The notes beneath the pieces were generated by a model, which saw nothing but the letters and a program-made list of their open reading frames with translations, did not search any database and was not told where the DNA came from. From the NCBI GenBank assembly GCA_031553495.1, contig JAVBLN010000018.1:144173-208172 (forward strand): a stretch of 64,000 nucleotides of DNA. The letters run 5' to 3'. Of the stretch, positions 61,982-64,000 are shown in pieces; within the stretch, counting starts at the first letter, position 1; each line of letters begins with the position of its first letter. This DNA is from Pinibacter sp031553495. Its GTDB lineage: Bacteria > Bacteroidota > Bacteroidia > Chitinophagales > Chitinophagaceae. The position numbers were made by a program, and so were the translations under genes.

Positions 61982-63112
61982 ATGGATATTTTTATCAAGC
62001 CTGTTTGGCAATTGTTATTATATGGTTCATTTTGTATTGTTGTTTTGATTCAGGTGGTTTATTTGTGGAGGCTTTTTGCAAAACTGGCTTTTTTTAAACC
62101 CGCTTCAAAAGAACACATGCAGCAACACCCCGTTTCTGTTGTGGTTTGTGCACGCGATGAAGTTGCAAATCTTGCACGCAACCTTCCGGGTATACTGGTG
62201 CAAAAATATCCTTCTACCAACGAAGTAATTGTGGTGAACCACAATAGCCAGGATGAAACGCGATACCTGTTGGATGAATTTAGAAAAACTTTCAAACATC
62301 TTAATGCGGTTAATCTTGAGCATGAAGCGCTGGGTATTCCGGGAAAAAAATACCCGCTTTCCATAGGCATTAAGGAAGCGAAGTATGAAGTGTTGCTGCT
62401 CACCGATGCCGATTGCGTTCCCGCATCTGAATACTGGATTGAGTGTATGCAGAACGGATATCAAAACGGAATAGAAATTGTGTTGGGTTATGGCGCTTAT
62501 TATAAAAGGCCCGGGCTGCTAAATAAACTTATTCGTTTCGAAACTTTTCACACAGCTATTCAGTATTTGTCGTACGCTATTGCGGGAATGCCTTACATGG
62601 GAGTGGGAAGAAATCTTTCATATAAAAAGAACCTGTTTCTGCGTAATAAGGGGTTTTCCGATACCAACCATTTGCCCGGTGGCGATGATGATCTGTTTAT
62701 AAATAAAGTAGCTACAAGAAGCAATACCGGCGTGGTTATTCATCCGGATGCGTTCACCCTTTCAGAACCAAAGAAAACTTTCACCGATTGGATGCGGCAA
62801 AAGAACAGGCACTTTTCTACTGCAAAATATTATAAGCCGAAACATAAGTTTTTACTTGGGTTATACAATGCTACTTTATTTTTGGTGTATCCGTTGTTTG
62901 CGGCATGTTTGTTTTTGGTGGACTGGAAATTGGCGGCAGGGGCATTTGCACTGCGATTTTTATCGCAGGCCTTTATTTACTATAAAGCCATGAAAAAGCT
63001 GGGAGAAAAAGACTTGTGGCCATTTTGGTGGCTGTTCGATTTTTGGTTGTTTTTCTTTTATTGCATCTTTGCACCTGCATTATGGCGAAAACCCAAAACT
63101 TCATGGAGATAA
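61982..63112 (+). CDS. Family 2 glycosyltransferase, membrane-bound
   Basis: A 376-residue protein: an N-terminal transmembrane helix (about 10-30), a GT-A domain (VSVVVCARDEVANLARNLPG; EVIVVNHNSQDET; the metal motif TDADC at 141-145; the acceptor motif GGDDDLF), and the late QxxRH-type QKNRHF, then two or three C-terminal TM helices. It transfers a sugar from a nucleotide donor, probably to a lipid or envelope glycan on the cytosolic face. Its stop overlaps the rsmG start, so the two are cotranscribed. Acceptor unknown. Confidence 0.88.
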   Translation: MDIFIKPVWQLLLYGSFCIVVLIQVVYLWRLFAKLAFFKPASKEHMQQHPVSVVVCARDEVANLARNLPGILVQKYPSTNEVIVVNHNSQDETRYLLDEFRKTFKHLNAVNLEHEALGIPGKKYPLSIGIKEAKYEVLLLTDADCVPASEYWIECMQNGYQNGIEIVLGYGAYYKRPGLLNKLIRFETFHTAIQYLSYAIAGMPYMGVGRNLSYKKNLFLRNKGFSDTNHLPGGDDDLFINKVATRSNTGVVIHPDAFTLSEPKKTFTDWMRQKNRHFSTAKYYKPKHKFLLGLYNATLFLVYPLFAACLFLVDWKLAAGAFALRFLSQAFIYYKAMKKLGEKDLWPFWWLFDFWLFFFYCIFAPALWRKPKTSWR

Positions 63113-63756
63113 TTTTAAAATATTTCGGCGAGTTTACTTCACAGCAAATAGAACAGTTTAAGGCGCTGGAGATTTTGTATAAAGAATGGAACGAAAAAAT
63201 AAACGTGATTTCACGCAAGGATATAGACAGCCTTTATGAAAAGCATGTATTGCATTCCTTAAGTATAGCCGCGGTATTTAATTTTCCCGATGAATACCAG
63301 GTGCTCGACCTGGGTACCGGTGGCGGTTTTCCCGGAATTCCCCTTGCCATATTCTTCCCGGATGTGCAGTTTCATCTTGCAGACAGTATCAACAAAAAAC
63401 TAAAAGTGGTAGAAGCTATAGTTGAGCAAATAGGTTTAAAAAATGTGACCACGCAGCATACACGTGTTGAAGATATCAAAGATCGCAAGTTTGATTGTGT
63501 GGTATCCCGTGCGGTGGCGCCGCTAAAAGATCTTTGGTACTGGAGCAAGCCGTTACTGAAAAAAAACAAGCAGGCTATTGCAGACCTGGGCGACGAAAAT
63601 GCCAGTATAAAAGCTTCGGGATTGATTTGCCTAAAAGGCGGCGACCTGGCACTGGAAGTTCATGAAAGCGCCTTACGCCCTCATGTAGTGCGCATCGACG
63701 AGCTTTTTGAAGAAGAGTTCTTTAAAGAAAAGTTTGTTTTGAATATGCCGGTTTAG
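63103..63756 (+). CDS. rsmG: 16S rRNA (guanine527-N7)-methyltransferase
   Basis: RsmG methylates G527 of 16S rRNA with SAM. ATG 63103 (MEIILKYFGEFTSQQ) overlaps the glycosyltransferase stop by 10 bp and gives 217 residues, the usual length; ATG 63082 seven codons upstream is also possible. Family motifs: INVISRKDIDSLYEKHVLHS, the SAM loop LDLGTGGGFPGIPLA, FHLADSINKKLKVV, and VVSRAVAPL. The final 240 bp of the window downstream hold no gene. Confidence 0.95.
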   Translation: MEIILKYFGEFTSQQIEQFKALEILYKEWNEKINVISRKDIDSLYEKHVLHSLSIAAVFNFPDEYQVLDLGTGGGFPGIPLAIFFPDVQFHLADSINKKLKVVEAIVEQIGLKNVTTQHTRVEDIKDRKFDCVVSRAVAPLKDLWYWSKPLLKKNKQAIADLGDENASIKASGLICLKGGDLALEVHESALRPHVVRIDELFEEEFFKEKFVLNMPV

Positions 63757-63979
63757 GTGTAAGTTGAAAATTGAAAGTTGAAAGTGATGTATGACGGCAA
63801 ACGATTAAAAAACTAAACAAACAATAATTATAAGCATTAGGATTAATTATTTAGTTCGTAAACTCTATACGAGCATTACGGGATTAGCCTTTCCGTTATA
63901 AAAATGTATTTGCTAGAAAACCTGTTATTTACTTAAACACCTTAAAATAAGGAATCCCACTGTAGCTAATAGTAAAGTA

Positions 63980-64000
63980 TGCAGCCGCTAAAGCGATGAA
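63980..64000 (-). repeat. Possible start of a further GYGACRC element at the window edge
   Basis: CCGCTAAAGCGATGAA resembles the entry CTTTAAAGCGATGAATAG of the degenerate copy at 61141, but the window ends before the diagnostic boxes. Confidence 0.3.

Overview
The window looks like a chromosomal segment of a Bacteroidota bacterium, most likely family Chitinophagaceae. The main reasons are: type IX secretion (T9SS) C-terminal sorting domains, a DUF6427 membrane protein, the darA/darB flexirubin-type (dialkylresorcinol) genes, the Bacteroidota -7 promoter motif TAnnTTTG, near absence of Shine-Dalgarno sites except before rpsU, a roughly 38-40% GC feel, and the order rpsU-xerC-hpf-tRNA(Thr,Tyr,Gly,Thr)-tuf-tRNA(Trp)-secE-nusG. 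Genus cannot be decided from sequence alone.

Layout. 1-3.0 kb: 3' part of secA. 3.3-3.8 kb: frameshifted ORF6N-domain gene. 3.9-12.5 kb, minus strand: beta-CASP nuclease, thioredoxin-like protein, membrane-anchored C1 peptidase, lysA, truA, a SanA/YdcF-like protein and a DUF4476 protein. 12.8-18.4 kb: M1 peptidase, an SDR, then LemA and two TPM-domain proteins. 19.3-24.2 kb: a T9SS cargo protein, DUF6427 and a secreted protein of unknown function. 24.3-29.7 kb: a compact dialkylresorcinol/aryl-polyene type set (darB, darA, ACP, ketosynthase, chain-length factor). 30-35.4 kb: translation and Sec genes plus five tRNAs. 35.6-40.1 kb: ribE, purQ and a DsbD pair. 40.7-46.3 kb: three AraC-type regulators and an LD-carboxypeptidase. 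46.9-51.3 kb: metG, tRNA-Pro and a repeat-rich locus with a small peptide ORF and an erythromycin-esterase-like protein. 52.5-60.7 kb: two paralogous trimeric-fibre proteins with S74 chaperone ends, a T9SS protein, an XRE and an AraC regulator. 62-63.8 kb: GT2 glycosyltransferase and rsmG.

The most striking signal is not a gene. A dispersed intergenic element, here called the GYGACRC element, occurs about 28 times in 64 kb, in both orientations, in most gene gaps longer than 200 bp and in no recognised coding region. Its hallmark is GTTGYGTCRC flanked by CTATTRAGC-type boxes about 40 bp apart. Fuller copies have imperfect terminal inverted repeats and span 110-160 bp, like a MITE. The 7-bp core switches between GCGACGC and GTGACAC with the two outer positions changing together, which preserves dyad symmetry. 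It is often joined to 7-bp-period microsatellites and to near-perfect palindromes built on TCCTACACCT, and two about 300-bp composites (18.5 and 36.3 kb) share this architecture. No transposase is present in the window to explain it.

All functional names rest on motif recognition by eye. No database search was run.
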